Counted from the first letter of the stretch, positions 1 through 9,365 are shown. The stretch is 64,000 nucleotides of DNA from Kaistella carnis (GCF_003860585.1 NZ_CP034159.1:1736001-1800000); one strand, 5' to 3'. The notes: generated by a model not told the origin, from the letters alone. A program made the numbers and translations.

Positions 1-141
1 TTTTTAATTTAAATGATATCTAATAGGTCTTAGAAAACGCAACAATGTTACAGATAGTATTAGGTTTAACCAAGTAAAACTTTTGTGAAGTTGTCGTAAT
101 CTAATTTTACAAAACAAACCATTGTTAATGAATAGGTTATC

Positions 142-696
142 TTACTTTAAACGATCTGGATTCTGCTTTAGAAAAGTGTCCCAGCCGGTGTAAGATTTCT
201 CTGTAGACAAAGAACCGGAGTTAAAATGATGGCAAACCGCGACTGCCAAACCATCCGACGCATCTAAATATTTGGTCGGAAATTCTTTCAGATTTAAAAG
301 ACTTTTCAACATTCCTGCGACCTGTTCCTTACTGGCGTTTCCGTTTCCGGTGATGGCCATTTTTATTTTCTTCGGAGAATATTCTGTGATGGGAACATCG
401 CGGTGTAGTGATGCGGCCATTGCCACGCCTTGTGCACGTCCTAACTTCAACATCGATTGTACATTTTTACCAAAAAAAGGCGCTTCTAAGGCAACTTCAT
501 CCGGGTGATATTCATCAATTAAAGATAAAGTGCGGTCAAAAATATATTTCAGTTTGGTTTCGTGATTCGGATATTTATTAAGAATAAGCTCATGCATGGC
601 AATCATTTCCATTTTACCACCTTTCACCGAAATAAGTCCGAACCCCATAATAGAAGTCCCCGGATCAATGCCTAAAATTATTTTTTCTGTTTGCAT
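142..696 (-). CDS. ruvC: Crossover junction endodeoxyribonuclease RuvC
   Basis: Resolves Holliday junctions during recombinational repair, cutting symmetric strands as a dimer with RuvAB. The 184-residue product shows the RNase H-like fold motifs: GIDPGT with catalytic Asp11, the second acidic residue Glu71 in ALEAP, and the C-terminal DASDGLAVA with Asp145 and Asp148. Length is normal for RuvC. An in-frame upstream ATG would add 19 residues with no family counterpart, so the ATG at 696 just before the first strand was chosen. It is divergent from the PadR gene. Recognition is firm from motifs. Confidence 0.95.
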   Translation of the reverse strand: MQTEKIILGIDPGTSIMGFGLISVKGGKMEMIAMHELILNKYPNHETKLKYIFDRTLSLIDEYHPDEVALEAPFFGKNVQSMLKLGRAQGVAMAASLHRDVPITEYSPKKIKMAITGNGNASKEQVAGMLKSLLNLKEFPTKYLDASDGLAVAVCHHFNSGSLSTEKSYTGWDTFLKQNPDRLK

Positions 697-784
697 TGGG
701 GCAAATTTAATCTTTATGAAATGGGTTTGAAAACAAAGTTCAAAAAAAATCACAAATAAATAAGATACATAAGAAACTTATATA

Positions 785-792
785 TATATTTG
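785..792 (+). promoter_or_regulatory. Candidate -7 box of the PadR operon
   Basis: TATATTTG fits the Bacteroidetes -7 consensus TAnnTTTG and lies 19 bases before the start codon of the PadR gene. No good -33 TTG is seen at the usual distance, so this is a motif match only. Confidence 0.4.
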
Positions 793-811
793 AAAAAGAT
801 TTGATCTGGTA

Positions 812-1135
812 ATGAAAAAGAACTCACTTTATAAAGGTACCTTAAAAAACATTATTCTTAAACTATTGGCGAAAGAAGTAAAAATGTATGGTTACCAAAT
901 GACCCAGCGTGCGAAAGAATTAACTGAAGGCGAACTGGAAATGACCGAAGGTGCGCTGTATCCTATTCTTCATAAACTTGAAGAAGAAGGAATGATCTTT
1001 TCTGAAATACAAATCGTAAATGGCCGAAATCGAAAGTATTATTTTCTGACAGAAAAAGGAAAAAAGCAGCAATTAGTACAGGAGGCAGAAATGAAAAGTT
1101 ATCTGTTAAACTTAAATACCATTTTTAATATATGA
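812..1135 (+). CDS. PadR family transcriptional regulator
   Basis: A 107-residue winged-helix regulator. The PadR signature is clear in the central MYGYQM segment, the EGALYPILHKLEEEGMI recognition region and the beta-wing ending in RKYYFLTEKGK. PadR proteins of this short class usually repress their own operon together with a neighbouring membrane protein or transporter. The stop codon overlaps the start of the next gene (ATGA at 1132-1135), so the two are translationally coupled. The inducer is unknown. Confidence 0.9.
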   Translation: MKKNSLYKGTLKNIILKLLAKEVKMYGYQMTQRAKELTEGELEMTEGALYPILHKLEEEGMIFSEIQIVNGRNRKYYFLTEKGKKQQLVQEAEMKSYLLNLNTIFNI

Positions 1136-1845
1136 TTTCATCTACCGAGCAAACGCAAATTCGTGATTATTTAATTTATAAAAAACTTCCGATCGATATT
1201 TTACTGGAAGTTCAGGATCATTTTGAAAATCAAATAGAATCACTCGAAAGGGAGAATAATATTTCTTTCCAGGAAGCCTTTCTTCTTTCAAAAATGAGTT
1301 GGGAAAAAGATTTTAAATTAGTGAGAAAATCCCTTTTTTCGTTCAATCGTGTTCCGAGAATTGTAAAAGAGACTCAAAAAGAGGTTACCTCGAAATTGAT
1401 TATTAAATCCTCAATTATTACGTTTGCGTTACTTTTCTTTCAGTTGATTACCGCCCGATTTATGGCGCATGAATATTATTTGTTGATTAATGTGCTCATC
1501 TATCTTATGGCAGGTCTCTTAATTCTAGAAATGACTTTGGTTTACATTTTTTCGAAAATCGATAAAAAGAGAACGAGAGCAGAACAGTATTTTAATAATC
1601 AACTTCTTCAAATATTTATTTTTTATATCATTCTGGGTATTTTTGGAGCATTCACAAAACTTCCTACCAATTCTTTTAAAGTTATTTATGATTTTGTAAA
1701 CGGTGTCAATCAATTTTCAGCAGATTACTTTTTCGCCGCGGTGGTAAGCATGCTTTTCACCAGAGGCGTTACTTTTTATCTTTTCTTTATGCTAAACGAC
1801 CGGGCAAAATCGATTAAGAAGATCAAGAAATTCCAAATTGCTTAG
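1132..1845 (+). CDS. Integral membrane protein coupled to PadR regulator
   Basis: A 237-residue protein of unknown function. The first 90 residues are soluble and helical. They resemble the short N-terminal region often found in PadR-linked membrane proteins. About four hydrophobic segments follow, near residues 92-110, 118-138, 160-178 and 200-220, with a basic C-terminal tail (KSIKKIKKFQ). It overlaps the PadR gene by four bases, so it is probably the regulated target. I do not recognise a catalytic motif. Confidence 0.75.
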   Translation: MISSTEQTQIRDYLIYKKLPIDILLEVQDHFENQIESLERENNISFQEAFLLSKMSWEKDFKLVRKSLFSFNRVPRIVKETQKEVTSKLIIKSSIITFALLFFQLITARFMAHEYYLLINVLIYLMAGLLILEMTLVYIFSKIDKKRTRAEQYFNNQLLQIFIFYIILGIFGAFTKLPTNSFKVIYDFVNGVNQFSADYFFAAVVSMLFTRGVTFYLFFMLNDRAKSIKKIKKFQIA

Positions 1846-2014
1846 AAAGAGTTTATGCTTAAGCGATGTTTTTACTGCTTGGAATTCATTTAAATTCCTA
1901 CTCTTTATTGGAATCAAAAAAAAGGTACATATCCACCTAATAAGTGCAAAAAGCATTAAGGTTTATAAAAACCATTAATTCTTATGGCTAAGCTCGCTTC
2001 TAGCAACAACAAAG

Positions 2015-2039
2015 ATCCGGTACATTTCAAGTGTCGGAT
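2015..2039 (+). terminator. Intrinsic terminator
   Basis: ATCCGGTAC pairs with GTGTCGGAT (two wobble pairs) around a seven-base loop and is followed by TTTTT. A near twin of this hairpin lies at 4873-4901. Confidence 0.65.
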
Positions 2040-2227
2040 TTTTTGTGAGCGACAATTTGTTGTAGAAAACGTAAATGATATATTACTTCAAGAAATAAAT
2101 CAAGAAAAAACGATCTTTTAAATATAGAGTTTTTTCACCCTTCCCCATTTTTTTTAGTACTTAAAACTCTCTAGTTTTTTCTCAGTAATTGAGATCACAA
2201 AAAAGGAGAAACATAAATCATTTTTAA

Positions 2228-2235
2228 TACCTTTG
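2228..2235 (+). promoter_or_regulatory. Candidate -7 box upstream of secreted protein gene
   Basis: TACCTTTG matches TAnnTTTG. It sits about 145 bases before the start at 2379, implying a long leader if used. No -33 TTG at proper spacing. Confidence 0.3.
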
Positions 2236-2378
2236 CGGCTCAATAAAATTAAGCAAACCTCTGTGATTTTATAATATTAAATGCGTCCTCATGGATTGTA
2301 TGCTTAACATTTTTAAAAATTTAAACACTTAATGATCAGAGTTTTAAAAGCAGAAGCTTTATTAACATAAAATAAAAT

Positions 2379-2897
2379 ATGAACAAAATTTACATATTCT
2401 TACTATCACTTACTATCAGTTCGGCCTACTCTCAAGTAGCCCTCGGAAAAGGATCTATAAGCAATTCGTCCGTTTCTTTAGAATTTGGTACGGAAAACAG
2501 AGGAATAATTTTACCTTGGGTAAATTCTGCTACTGCGGTAACAGGCGCGGTTAACGAAACCCTTATTTTTGATAGTGCTGATAAGAAAGTAAAATATCTA
2601 AAAGCCGGTAGTTGGTTTGATTTAACTGTAGATACCACAGGAACGGTCGACACCTCATTACAAAACACGCTATCTGAACTCCCCTCATCAACTGTGGCCA
2701 TCGGTAAAACAGCTGCCAATAACACAACACCAGGAATTTTAGTGCTGACCGACAACGACAAAGCAATGGTTTTACCAAAGGTTGCAAATCCACACTTGAA
2801 TATTGTAAATCCTTCCGCCGGGATGATGGTTTATGACACCGTAAACAAACAGTTAGCTGTGTTTAATGGTGCTGTGTGGTCTTTCTGGAAACCTTAG
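2379..2897 (+). CDS. Secreted protein of unknown function
   Basis: 172 residues with an N-terminal signal peptide ending near SSAYS-Q, so it is exported. The rest is Ser/Thr/Asn-rich and beta-strand-like. Its end, with GMMVYDT then VFNGAVWSFW, resembles the C-terminal segment of the next protein (GMMVYDE then FSWKC). This type of ending is common in exported Bacteroidetes proteins of unknown role. No catalytic motif and no recognisable type IX sorting domain are seen. It lies 118 bases before the next gene and may be co-transcribed with it. Confidence 0.7.
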   Translation: MNKIYIFLLSLTISSAYSQVALGKGSISNSSVSLEFGTENRGIILPWVNSATAVTGAVNETLIFDSADKKVKYLKAGSWFDLTVDTTGTVDTSLQNTLSELPSSTVAIGKTAANNTTPGILVLTDNDKAMVLPKVANPHLNIVNPSAGMMVYDTVNKQLAVFNGAVWSFWKP

Positions 2898-3015
2898 GTT
2901 CAACAAACCTTAAGCGCTAAATTTCAGATAGTGTGAATCTCGTATTTTCAATTGAAGGTTCACGAATTTTCTTTAACCCGATCCTCTTCTCTTACAAATA
3001 GTACAAAAAACAAAA

Positions 3016-4818
3016 ATGATAAAAAAAACATTTTTACTAGGAATTTTCTTACTGAGCATCTTAGGATTTTCACAAGTTGCCGTTACAAATATTTATACCG
3101 ACTTTAATAATTTTTGGAAAAGTGGCACCTCCGCAATAAACCCTGTTAATCCGAATAACAGCCATAATCTCTTAGGATTTACCTGGAATGGAATCACTTA
3201 TTCAACCGGAGTAGACAATTCCGTTTTAACTTCCAATGGAATAAGCTTTCAACCCAATATATTTAAGGCTTTCCCAACCTCCTATACGCAAAGTTTAATA
3301 TCGCCCTCTTATATTGGTGTGGGTAAAAATTTCGGCGGATCTGGCAATGTTATGCAAGTACCTGTAGAAAACGATTTGGCGAAATATTTAACGGATGGAC
3401 AAAACGGTTTAGATTTGGGAACCGGTGTTTTTAATTTCCCCTCCTCCGGAAATATCGCCTACGATATTACGAGTATTAATCCGCTTTCAATAGGTGATGG
3501 AACTCCCGATGTACTCATCACACAGATTGGGGATATCAGCAGTGTTTTGGATAAATACTATTTTGTGGATAGCATGGGAAATCTGGTTGGAAATATATAC
3601 AGCGTTGACTTTGGCACTGTTCCGGCAGTCGGCAATGCAGACTGGAAATTTTACAATACGAATTCCAGCCCACCAACCTATAATGCTGGCGTATCTAACA
3701 ATCCTACCAGAAAATTACGCCTGTTGGCCTTCGACTGGTCAGAATTAGGTCTTAACGTGAGCAATATCTCTCAGGTTCGAAAACTGGTACAGATTTTCTC
3801 CGGCCAGAGCGATGCTGCTTTTATTGCATTTAACACAAGTTCTATTGTTTTAAAGACAACTGTTTCCGGAACCGTATTTAATGATAACAATGCAGGAACT
3901 CCGAATGGAAATAGGTATGTAGGTGCGAAAGTTTTGCTTAGAGATGCGTTGGGCAATACGGTGAACACATTAACTACAGATTCAAGTGGAAATTATTCTT
4001 TTCCGAATATATCTGGAGGCACTTACACCGTTGAATTAACGACACCTGCTGGATTTTTTGTGGTCGGAAACGCACAGGGCAACACCAATAACGTTCTGCC
4101 AATTACGGTGGGAAGCAATCCGGTTACCGGAAATAATTTTGGAATTAACCAACCTCCCAAAGCATTTGATGATAACGTTTCCGCGCAATTTAATACACCA
4201 GTAAGTTTTAATATCTCTACCAATGATGTAGATCCTAATAACGGTGCCGTGGTTCCCAATACTATTAATTTAATTCTACCCCCAGGAGCGACAAACTATG
4301 TTTTATCGCTAGACGGCCTCATCAAATCTTTTACAATGCCGGGACAAGGTTCATATTCCGTAAACTCTGCCGGCGTTTTCACTTTTACGCCTGATTCCGG
4401 ATTTACCGGAACTCCTACCAGTGTAAAATACACGATTAGAGATACTGCCAACCTACTCAGCAATGAAGGAATTATCTTCATTAAAGTAGAGGATTTCTGT
4501 TACCGACCTTCAGCTACTACAGGGACGACACTGGATACAAAACATGGAATTACCTCTCTGGGAAGAGCAGGAAGTCAAAATGCTGACAATTGGCCAATGG
4601 TAAGAAAAGGAGCCTGGACCGCTCTTGAATCGAAGACCAAAGGATTTGTTGTCAACAGAATTCCGACGACTGCTAAAGTAAATGCAATTGCAAATCCCAT
4701 AGAAGGAATGATGGTTTACGATGAAGAAGCAAACTGTTTGAAGATTTATACTACGACTGACGATTCAGCAACTTTTAGCTGGAAGTGTCTGACCAAGCAG
4801 ACCTGTCCAACCAACTAA
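3016..4818 (+). CDS. Secreted SdrD B-like / Ig-like surface protein
   Basis: 600 residues with a signal peptide (cleavage near GFSQ). Residues 1-275 form a beta-rich region I do not recognise. About 280-378 is a prealbumin-like SdrD B-type domain: it opens VSGTVFNDNN, has a central SSGNYSFPNISGGTY and closes GNNFGINQPP. About 383-493 looks like a cadherin/Ig-type domain (STNDVDPNNG, FTPDSGFTG). The C-terminal 100 residues contain GMMVYDEE and several Cys, echoing the preceding protein. An adhesive or surface role is inferred from these domains. A terminator follows directly. Confidence 0.75.
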   Translation: MIKKTFLLGIFLLSILGFSQVAVTNIYTDFNNFWKSGTSAINPVNPNNSHNLLGFTWNGITYSTGVDNSVLTSNGISFQPNIFKAFPTSYTQSLISPSYIGVGKNFGGSGNVMQVPVENDLAKYLTDGQNGLDLGTGVFNFPSSGNIAYDITSINPLSIGDGTPDVLITQIGDISSVLDKYYFVDSMGNLVGNIYSVDFGTVPAVGNADWKFYNTNSSPPTYNAGVSNNPTRKLRLLAFDWSELGLNVSNISQVRKLVQIFSGQSDAAFIAFNTSSIVLKTTVSGTVFNDNNAGTPNGNRYVGAKVLLRDALGNTVNTLTTDSSGNYSFPNISGGTYTVELTTPAGFFVVGNAQGNTNNVLPITVGSNPVTGNNFGINQPPKAFDDNVSAQFNTPVSFNISTNDVDPNNGAVVPNTINLILPPGATNYVLSLDGLIKSFTMPGQGSYSVNSAGVFTFTPDSGFTGTPTSVKYTIRDTANLLSNEGIIFIKVEDFCYRPSATTGTTLDTKHGITSLGRAGSQNADNWPMVRKGAWTALESKTKGFVVNRIPTTAKVNAIANPIEGMMVYDEEANCLKIYTTTDDSATFSWKCLTKQTCPTN

Positions 4819-4872
4819 ATTTTTTCAACAAAAAACTTTTAGAAAAAGCGTAATAAAAAGATATTATTAAGG

Positions 4873-4901
4873 AAATCCGGCACTATTAAAGTGTCGGATT
4901 T
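4873..4901 (+). terminator. Intrinsic terminator of surface-protein gene
   Basis: AAATCCGGCAC pairs with GTGTCGGATTT around a short AT loop and is followed by a T-run. It closely resembles the hairpin at 2015-2039. Confidence 0.8.
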
Positions 4902-5126
4902 TTTTATCCCTTAAAATAATTAAAATGATTGCCTCGAATGAAATTTACCTAAAAAATAAAGTGAGAAGAATAAGGAACATCATAATATGGTTTAAATTTC
5001 ATTAAAATATAGAAAATCATTAAAAAAATAAAAGATAAATAACAACTACATTAAAATTGACCATTTTATTTTAATTCTCAAAAAAAGGCCCATAATACTG
5101 CGAAAAGTTGTTGTGTTTTACAGAAG

Positions 5127-5153
5127 TTGTTACAAATAAATACTTTATATTTG
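5127..5153 (+). promoter_or_regulatory. Candidate tssH promoter
   Basis: TATATTTG at 5146-5153 fits TAnnTTTG. A TTG at 5127-5129, 16 bases upstream, could serve as the -33 element but is slightly close. The start codon is 32 bases downstream. The dyad found at the tssD promoters is absent here. Confidence 0.5.
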
Positions 5154-5184
5154 AAGAACATCCTTAACATTAATAAAAACAAAT

Positions 5185-7677
5185 ATGAGCGTATTAATAT
5201 CTAATGAAACGGTGAAGCAACTCTTCCACATTGCACAATCGATCGCAAAAGAAAACTACAATGTCACTTTTGGTGCGCCACACCTGCTTCAGGCTCTAAT
5301 GCATCAGGATATCGGCCTCCGCAGTTTTTTACAGAGTATAGATAAAGATCCGGGATATTTTTATGAATGGGCAGATGTAAGAATTGAAGATTATCCGAAA
5401 ACAGCACATCTTCCAGATGAAGTAGCGCAATCAGCGGATGTTGATAAAATCCTGGAGGAAGCTGATGAAATAAGCGTGAAGCTCGGATTAGACGAGATCA
5501 CACCGCTGAGTATCCTGGCAAGTATTACCAAACCACACGTCGTTTACAATGCACAGGAATTAAAATCATTACCACTTCGGGAGCAGGAAATTTTAAACCA
5601 TTACCGTGCGGAAGATCAAAATATTGGAGAAAAGATCGACGCTCTTTTTAATTCTCCATTTAAAGACAATGTCTCTTTTCCATCAATCAGCGCCTATTGT
5701 ATCGACAAAACAGCACAGGCAAAAGAAGGAAAATTAGATCAAATTATAGGTCGTGATAAGGAACTCCGCATGTTAATTGAAATTCTTTGCCGACGATCAA
5801 AACCGAATGTTATTATTGTGGGAGAACCGGGCGTGGGAAAAACGGCCTTAATTGAAGGTTTTGCCGAAGAAATAAACAAAGGCAATGTTCCGGAATTATT
5901 AAAAAATGCAACACTTCTAGAATTAGATACAGGAGCGCTGCTGGCAGGAACTTCCTACAAAGGAGAAATTGAAGACCGCTTGAAAAAAGTCATTAATGAA
6001 TGTAAACAGATGGAAAAAGCCGTTTTGTTTATTGATGAAATTCATGCGCTTTTAGATTCAAAAGGAAGTGCCGGCAATGTTGCCAATCTCCTAAAACCCG
6101 AATTAGCACGTGGAGAATTAACCGTTATTGGAGCGACCACTCAGGAAGAATACCGAAAAATTATAGAGCCCGAAAAAGCCTTTAACAGAAGATTTGAAGC
6201 TTTAACTATTGAAGAACCCGATGATGCCACTTGTGTCAAAATGATGGAGGTACTTTTGGATGGCTATAAAATGCACCATAAAGTAGAAGTAGATCGTGCT
6301 GCACTCCCAGAATGCGTGCGCCTTTCTAAAAGATATGCAAAAGGAAAAAAACTGCCCGATGCAGCAATTGATTTATTAGACAGAACCATGGCGGCCGTTA
6401 AGATGCTGGATGAGCTGTCGGAAAATGAACTGGCAAAATGGAAGGAAGAATACGATGCTTTATTAAAAGAAGAATTCGCCGAAGAATCTGATCTGGCCGA
6501 AGAACTAATTTGGCACTTCAGACTGTTGCAGGATCGCTTAAGTCCAATCTTGTGGGGCTCTTTGGCCGAGCAGAATGACATTGACAACTCTATGAGCATT
6601 GACCATATTAAAAAAATTATTGATGATACCTTTGCCGAACTTTTAACCCACGCTGCTGTAAAAAGAGAGAAAGTTAATAAACTGGAATTGGCGGCGGTGA
6701 TGGCGGCAAAAACCGGAATTCCGATCGGGAAAATTCAGGCCCAGGAAAAAGAGAAATTGATTAATATGGAATCGCTTCTTTTAAAACGCGTTGTTGGGCA
6801 GGACCACGCGCTGAAAGTTTTATCGGATGCGATTGTTGAAAGCCGAAGTGGATTGAATAAACCCGGGCAACCGATTGGATCTTTCTTTTTACTGGGACCA
6901 ACAGGAACTGGAAAAACAGAGTTGGCAAAATCGATGGCCGAACTTTTATTTAATGATGAAAAAGCCATGGTCCGTTTTGACATGTCGGAATTTAAGGAAG
7001 AACACTCTGCAGCCTTACTTTATGGTGCGCCTCCGGGATATGTGGGTTATGAAGAAGGCGGAATGTTGGTGAATAAAATTCGCCAGCAACCGTACACGGT
7101 GGTTTTATTTGACGAAATTGAGAAAGCACACCCGTCGGTTTTTGATGTTTTTCTTCAGATCATGGACGAAGGAAAAGTTCATGACAAACTGGGCAAAGAA
7201 GGAGACTTCAGCAATGCCTTGATTTTGTTTACCTCTAATATAGGAAGTGAAGAAATTGTGAAACAGTTCGAAGAAGATAAAATCCCGGATTCTAAATCAC
7301 TAATGCAGATCATGTCTAATTCAGGGAAATTCCGCCCCGAGTTTTTGGCCAGGATTACGGAGATCATTCCGTTTGCGCCTATTACGGAAAGTATAGCAGA
7401 ACGCATTTTCAGAATCCAGTTAAAGTCTTTAATTACTTCCCTTACGCGTTTGGGAATGGAACTCGAAATCAGCGATGAGGCCGTTCATAACCTAGCCGTA
7501 AACGGTTTCAGCAGCAAATATGGAGCGAGACAGATTTCGGGTGTTATTCGGTCGCGACTGGCCAGACCCATTTCTAAAAAAATCGTGCGCGAAGAAGTAA
7601 AAGCTGGCGAAACAATCTGCGTGGATTGGGACGCAGATTTGCAGGAATTAATATGGAATATTAAGCCACAAGTATAA
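5185..7677 (+). CDS. tssH: T6SS sheath-recycling AAA+ ATPase TssH (ClpV)
   Basis: Hexameric ATPase that disassembles the contracted TssB/TssC sheath in the cytoplasm. The 830 residues show a Clp N-domain (1-150), a first AAA+ module with Walker A GEPGVGKT (213-220) and Walker B Asp284-Glu285, a middle coiled region (about 400-470), and a second AAA+ module with Walker A GPTGTGKT (571-578) and Walker B Asp643-Glu644. The alternative is a housekeeping ClpB. The divergent N-domain, the shortened middle region and the position beside a complete T6SSiii locus favour TssH. It stands alone on the plus strand, separated from the other tss genes by the effector array. Confidence 0.85.
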   Translation: MSVLISNETVKQLFHIAQSIAKENYNVTFGAPHLLQALMHQDIGLRSFLQSIDKDPGYFYEWADVRIEDYPKTAHLPDEVAQSADVDKILEEADEISVKLGLDEITPLSILASITKPHVVYNAQELKSLPLREQEILNHYRAEDQNIGEKIDALFNSPFKDNVSFPSISAYCIDKTAQAKEGKLDQIIGRDKELRMLIEILCRRSKPNVIIVGEPGVGKTALIEGFAEEINKGNVPELLKNATLLELDTGALLAGTSYKGEIEDRLKKVINECKQMEKAVLFIDEIHALLDSKGSAGNVANLLKPELARGELTVIGATTQEEYRKIIEPEKAFNRRFEALTIEEPDDATCVKMMEVLLDGYKMHHKVEVDRAALPECVRLSKRYAKGKKLPDAAIDLLDRTMAAVKMLDELSENELAKWKEEYDALLKEEFAEESDLAEELIWHFRLLQDRLSPILWGSLAEQNDIDNSMSIDHIKKIIDDTFAELLTHAAVKREKVNKLELAAVMAAKTGIPIGKIQAQEKEKLINMESLLLKRVVGQDHALKVLSDAIVESRSGLNKPGQPIGSFFLLGPTGTGKTELAKSMAELLFNDEKAMVRFDMSEFKEEHSAALLYGAPPGYVGYEEGGMLVNKIRQQPYTVVLFDEIEKAHPSVFDVFLQIMDEGKVHDKLGKEGDFSNALILFTSNIGSEEIVKQFEEDKIPDSKSLMQIMSNSGKFRPEFLARITEIIPFAPITESIAERIFRIQLKSLITSLTRLGMELEISDEAVHNLAVNGFSSKYGARQISGVIRSRLARPISKKIVREEVKAGETICVDWDADLQELIWNIKPQV

Positions 7678-7682
7678 AAGCT

Positions 7683-7711
7683 AAATCCCTGAATGAAATA
7701 TTCAGGGATTT
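7683..7711 (+). terminator. Terminator of tssH
   Basis: A perfect 12-bp stem, AAATCCCTGAAT with ATTCAGGGATTT, with a five-base loop and followed by a T-run. It starts six bases after the tssH stop. Confidence 0.9.
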
Positions 7712-7782
7712 TTTATTGGTTGATTTTTTCGGCTAAAATTGACTGATTTTTCAGATTGTTATTACAACCGCTAAATTTTTTT

Positions 7783-7914
7783 TTATTGTAGGTTCAAAAA
7801 CCTTAGGTGTAAAGCGCTGGGAGACTGATCTATCTGTTCTAAAAATCCCAAAACGAGTATTCTTGTAGAATTATCCTCATCAGTTAATTCTCCTAGAAAA
7901 TCTCCCTTAAAAAG
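7783..7914 (-). pseudogene. C-terminal remnant of duplicated immunity-like lipoprotein
   Basis: The last 40 or so codons of a gene nearly identical to the end of the lipoprotein gene at 27797-28620 (shared LLFKGDFLGELT and SPSALHLRFLNLQ). Homology stops abruptly near 7914, inside the shared ctcccttaaaaag, where an IS3-type transposase fragment begins. The 5' part of the gene is absent. A 62-residue frame runs across the junction but is an accident of fusion. Confidence 0.8.
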
Positions 7915-7921
7915 TACTGCG

Positions 7922-8347
7922 GAACAATTAATTGAGTGGCGGGGAAAACCTGAAAAAATAAGAGTGGACAACGGACCGGAATTTACTGCAGAAAAAATGA
8001 AAGATTATTGCAACAAAGAGAATATCGAACTAGCCTTCATTCACCCAGGGAAACCTACACAAAACTCATTGATTGAGAGATTTAACAGAACATTCCGGAC
8101 AGAGTTTTTAAGTGTTTACCTTTTTGAAAACATCAGACAAATGAGAAATTATGCAGAAATATGGATGTGGATGTACAATAATGAGAGACCACATAGTGCG
8201 TTACAATACCTTACACCACGGGATTTTTTATTGAAATATGGAAAACTCAATCAAAATAGCGCAGATGAGTTTCCCACATTCCAACAAAATTTCAACAACG
8301 ACAACAATAAAATATTAACAAAAAACTCTACTTTTGAGTGTGCCTAA
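7922..8347 (+). pseudogene. IS3-family transposase OrfB, C-terminal fragment
   Basis: Encodes the second half of an rve-type integrase core. The frame is open from GAA at 7922, upstream of the first in-frame GTG at 7964. It contains VDNGPEF with a catalytic Asp, then LIERFNRTFRTEFL with the catalytic Glu, and NNERPHSAL near the end. The N-terminal half, the first Asp and orfA are missing, so the element is dead. The left side is fused to the lipoprotein remnant and the right side lies against a truncated istA. Confidence 0.85.
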
Positions 8348-8358
8348 AAAGGGGAAGA

Positions 8359-8826
8359 TTACAAGAGGGTTTTACCGGCATAATCCACATACATTTTATC
8401 ACCAGATTTGTGATTCATGTGCATCACGGGATTCACCCGCTTTGCCCATATTTTGTAGTGATGCCGGAATTGGGTGATCTGAAAACCATCGGGATACAAA
8501 GCGATATACTGCTCCCAAGTTCGATAAATAGTGACTCCTACCTTTTTTAATTCCCGTTCCATCACCGGAAAATAATCGTACAAAGTCTGTAATTTGGGAC
8601 TCACCGATTCCTCAGTAGTATGAGAAAACAAAAGTTCAAGTTCTGCGTCTGTCTTTTCGTTAATGATCTCAAAACTTAATCCAAGGACTTCAAATAACGA
8701 AATATACTTCTTTACGGTGTTTCTGGAAAGCGATAAGTAATTGCTGATAAACAACTTACTCTTTCCGTTGCTATAAAATTTAAGGACTTTTCTAATTTTA
8801 CTCATGTCGGTTGTTTTATTGGCCAT
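8359..8826 (-). pseudogene. istA: IS21-family transposase IstA, N-terminal fragment
   Basis: 155 residues with the N-terminal helix-turn-helix of IstA (SKLFISNYLSLSRNTVKKY) and the run-up to the catalytic core, ending at MYVDYAGKTL, the conserved first-Asp region of IS21 transposases. The protein stops there because the coding sequence is broken near 8360. Intact IstA is several hundred residues longer. Confidence 0.85.
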
Positions 8827-8909
8827 AATCCGTATTTTTATACGAATTTATGACGCTAACAACATGAAAAAATCAATCGTTTTTACCTGAAAAAATCAAC
8901 CAAAATCAA

Positions 8910-8998
8910 GGTGGTCAGTTTGCTCCGAATCCAGGTGGTCAGTTTGCTCCGAATCTGGTGGTCAATTTACTCCCAATCTGGGTGGTCAATTTGTCCGT
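8910..8998. repeat. IS21 multiple terminal repeats
   Basis: Four tandem units with period about 23-24 bases start at 8910, 8934, 8957 and 8981. Each begins GGTGGTCA and the first two continue GTTTGCTCCGAATC. IS21 elements carry such multiple transposase-binding repeats inside their ends. The fourth unit is the most divergent and is nearest the tip. Confidence 0.85.
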
Positions 8999-9004
8999 TT
9001 TTTC

Positions 9005-9315
9005 CACGGGGGAGCTTACACACACAACATCTCTTTCCGACAAATGCCATATAAAAAATAATAGGTAGAGCCGTTATAAGTTTCTTTAATTCCTAAAGTT
9101 CTTCCATAAGTTGTAGAAATATAGTCATCATAAATTTCTCCATCAACACAAGCATAGATTGTAGTTCCTACTGGAGCATAAAGATCAAGACCATCATGTG
9201 TTTTACTATTTCGTATCGAGGCAAAGCCATGATCACTTGAGTCTGGATAAAAACCACTTCCGTACCAGCCTCTAAGTTCCATACGTGTTAATGGATGATG
9301 CCAATCAGATCTCCT
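9005..9315 (-). pseudogene. Orphan M23 peptidase toxin tail, frameshifted and cut
   Basis: Lysostaphin-type zinc endopeptidase domain. The frame after the stop at 9316-9318 reads SDWHHPLTRMELRGWYGSGF, then the zinc motif THDGLDLYAP. The frame then slips: the expected H-L-S-E-R after FLY is present in another frame, with the His codon at 9044-9046. One missing base would restore it. Sequence is lost at the IS21 end. No N-terminal delivery module precedes it, so it is a detached toxin tail. An ATG at 9282 gives an 88-residue open frame. Confidence 0.7.
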
Positions 9316-9365
9316 TTAAATTAAGAACCAACATATATATATCCTTTTTAATGATGCTCTTCTTT

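Larger units (their letters stand above)
1846..2378. other. Intergenic region without a gene
   Basis: 533 bases with no convincing reading frame. It holds a stem-loop terminator at 2015-2039 and a promoter-like TACCTTTG at 2228-2235. The terminator lies about 170 bases past the last gene, leaving room for a lost short gene or a long 3' untranslated region. Confidence 0.6.
4819..5184. other. Intergenic region before tssH
   Basis: 366 AT-rich bases without a gene. It contains the terminator of the upstream gene and the candidate tssH promoter, and nothing else I can support. Confidence 0.6.
8350..9003 (-). mobile_element. Truncated IS21-family element
   Basis: Holds the start of istA (8359-8826, minus strand) and the adjacent element end with its tandem terminal repeats (8910-8998). 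The rest of istA and all of istB are absent. The missing side is occupied by the IS3 fragment, and the surviving end cuts the M23 peptidase tail. Confidence 0.75.

Noticed and set aside
5185..7677. Housekeeping ClpB instead of TssH
   Set aside because: N-domain and middle region look divergent and the gene borders a full T6SS locus. Not fully excluded without a search.
8910..8998. Four tandem units resembling a short CRISPR-like array
   Set aside because: Units directly adjoin without spacers, match IS21 terminal-repeat style and sit next to istA.
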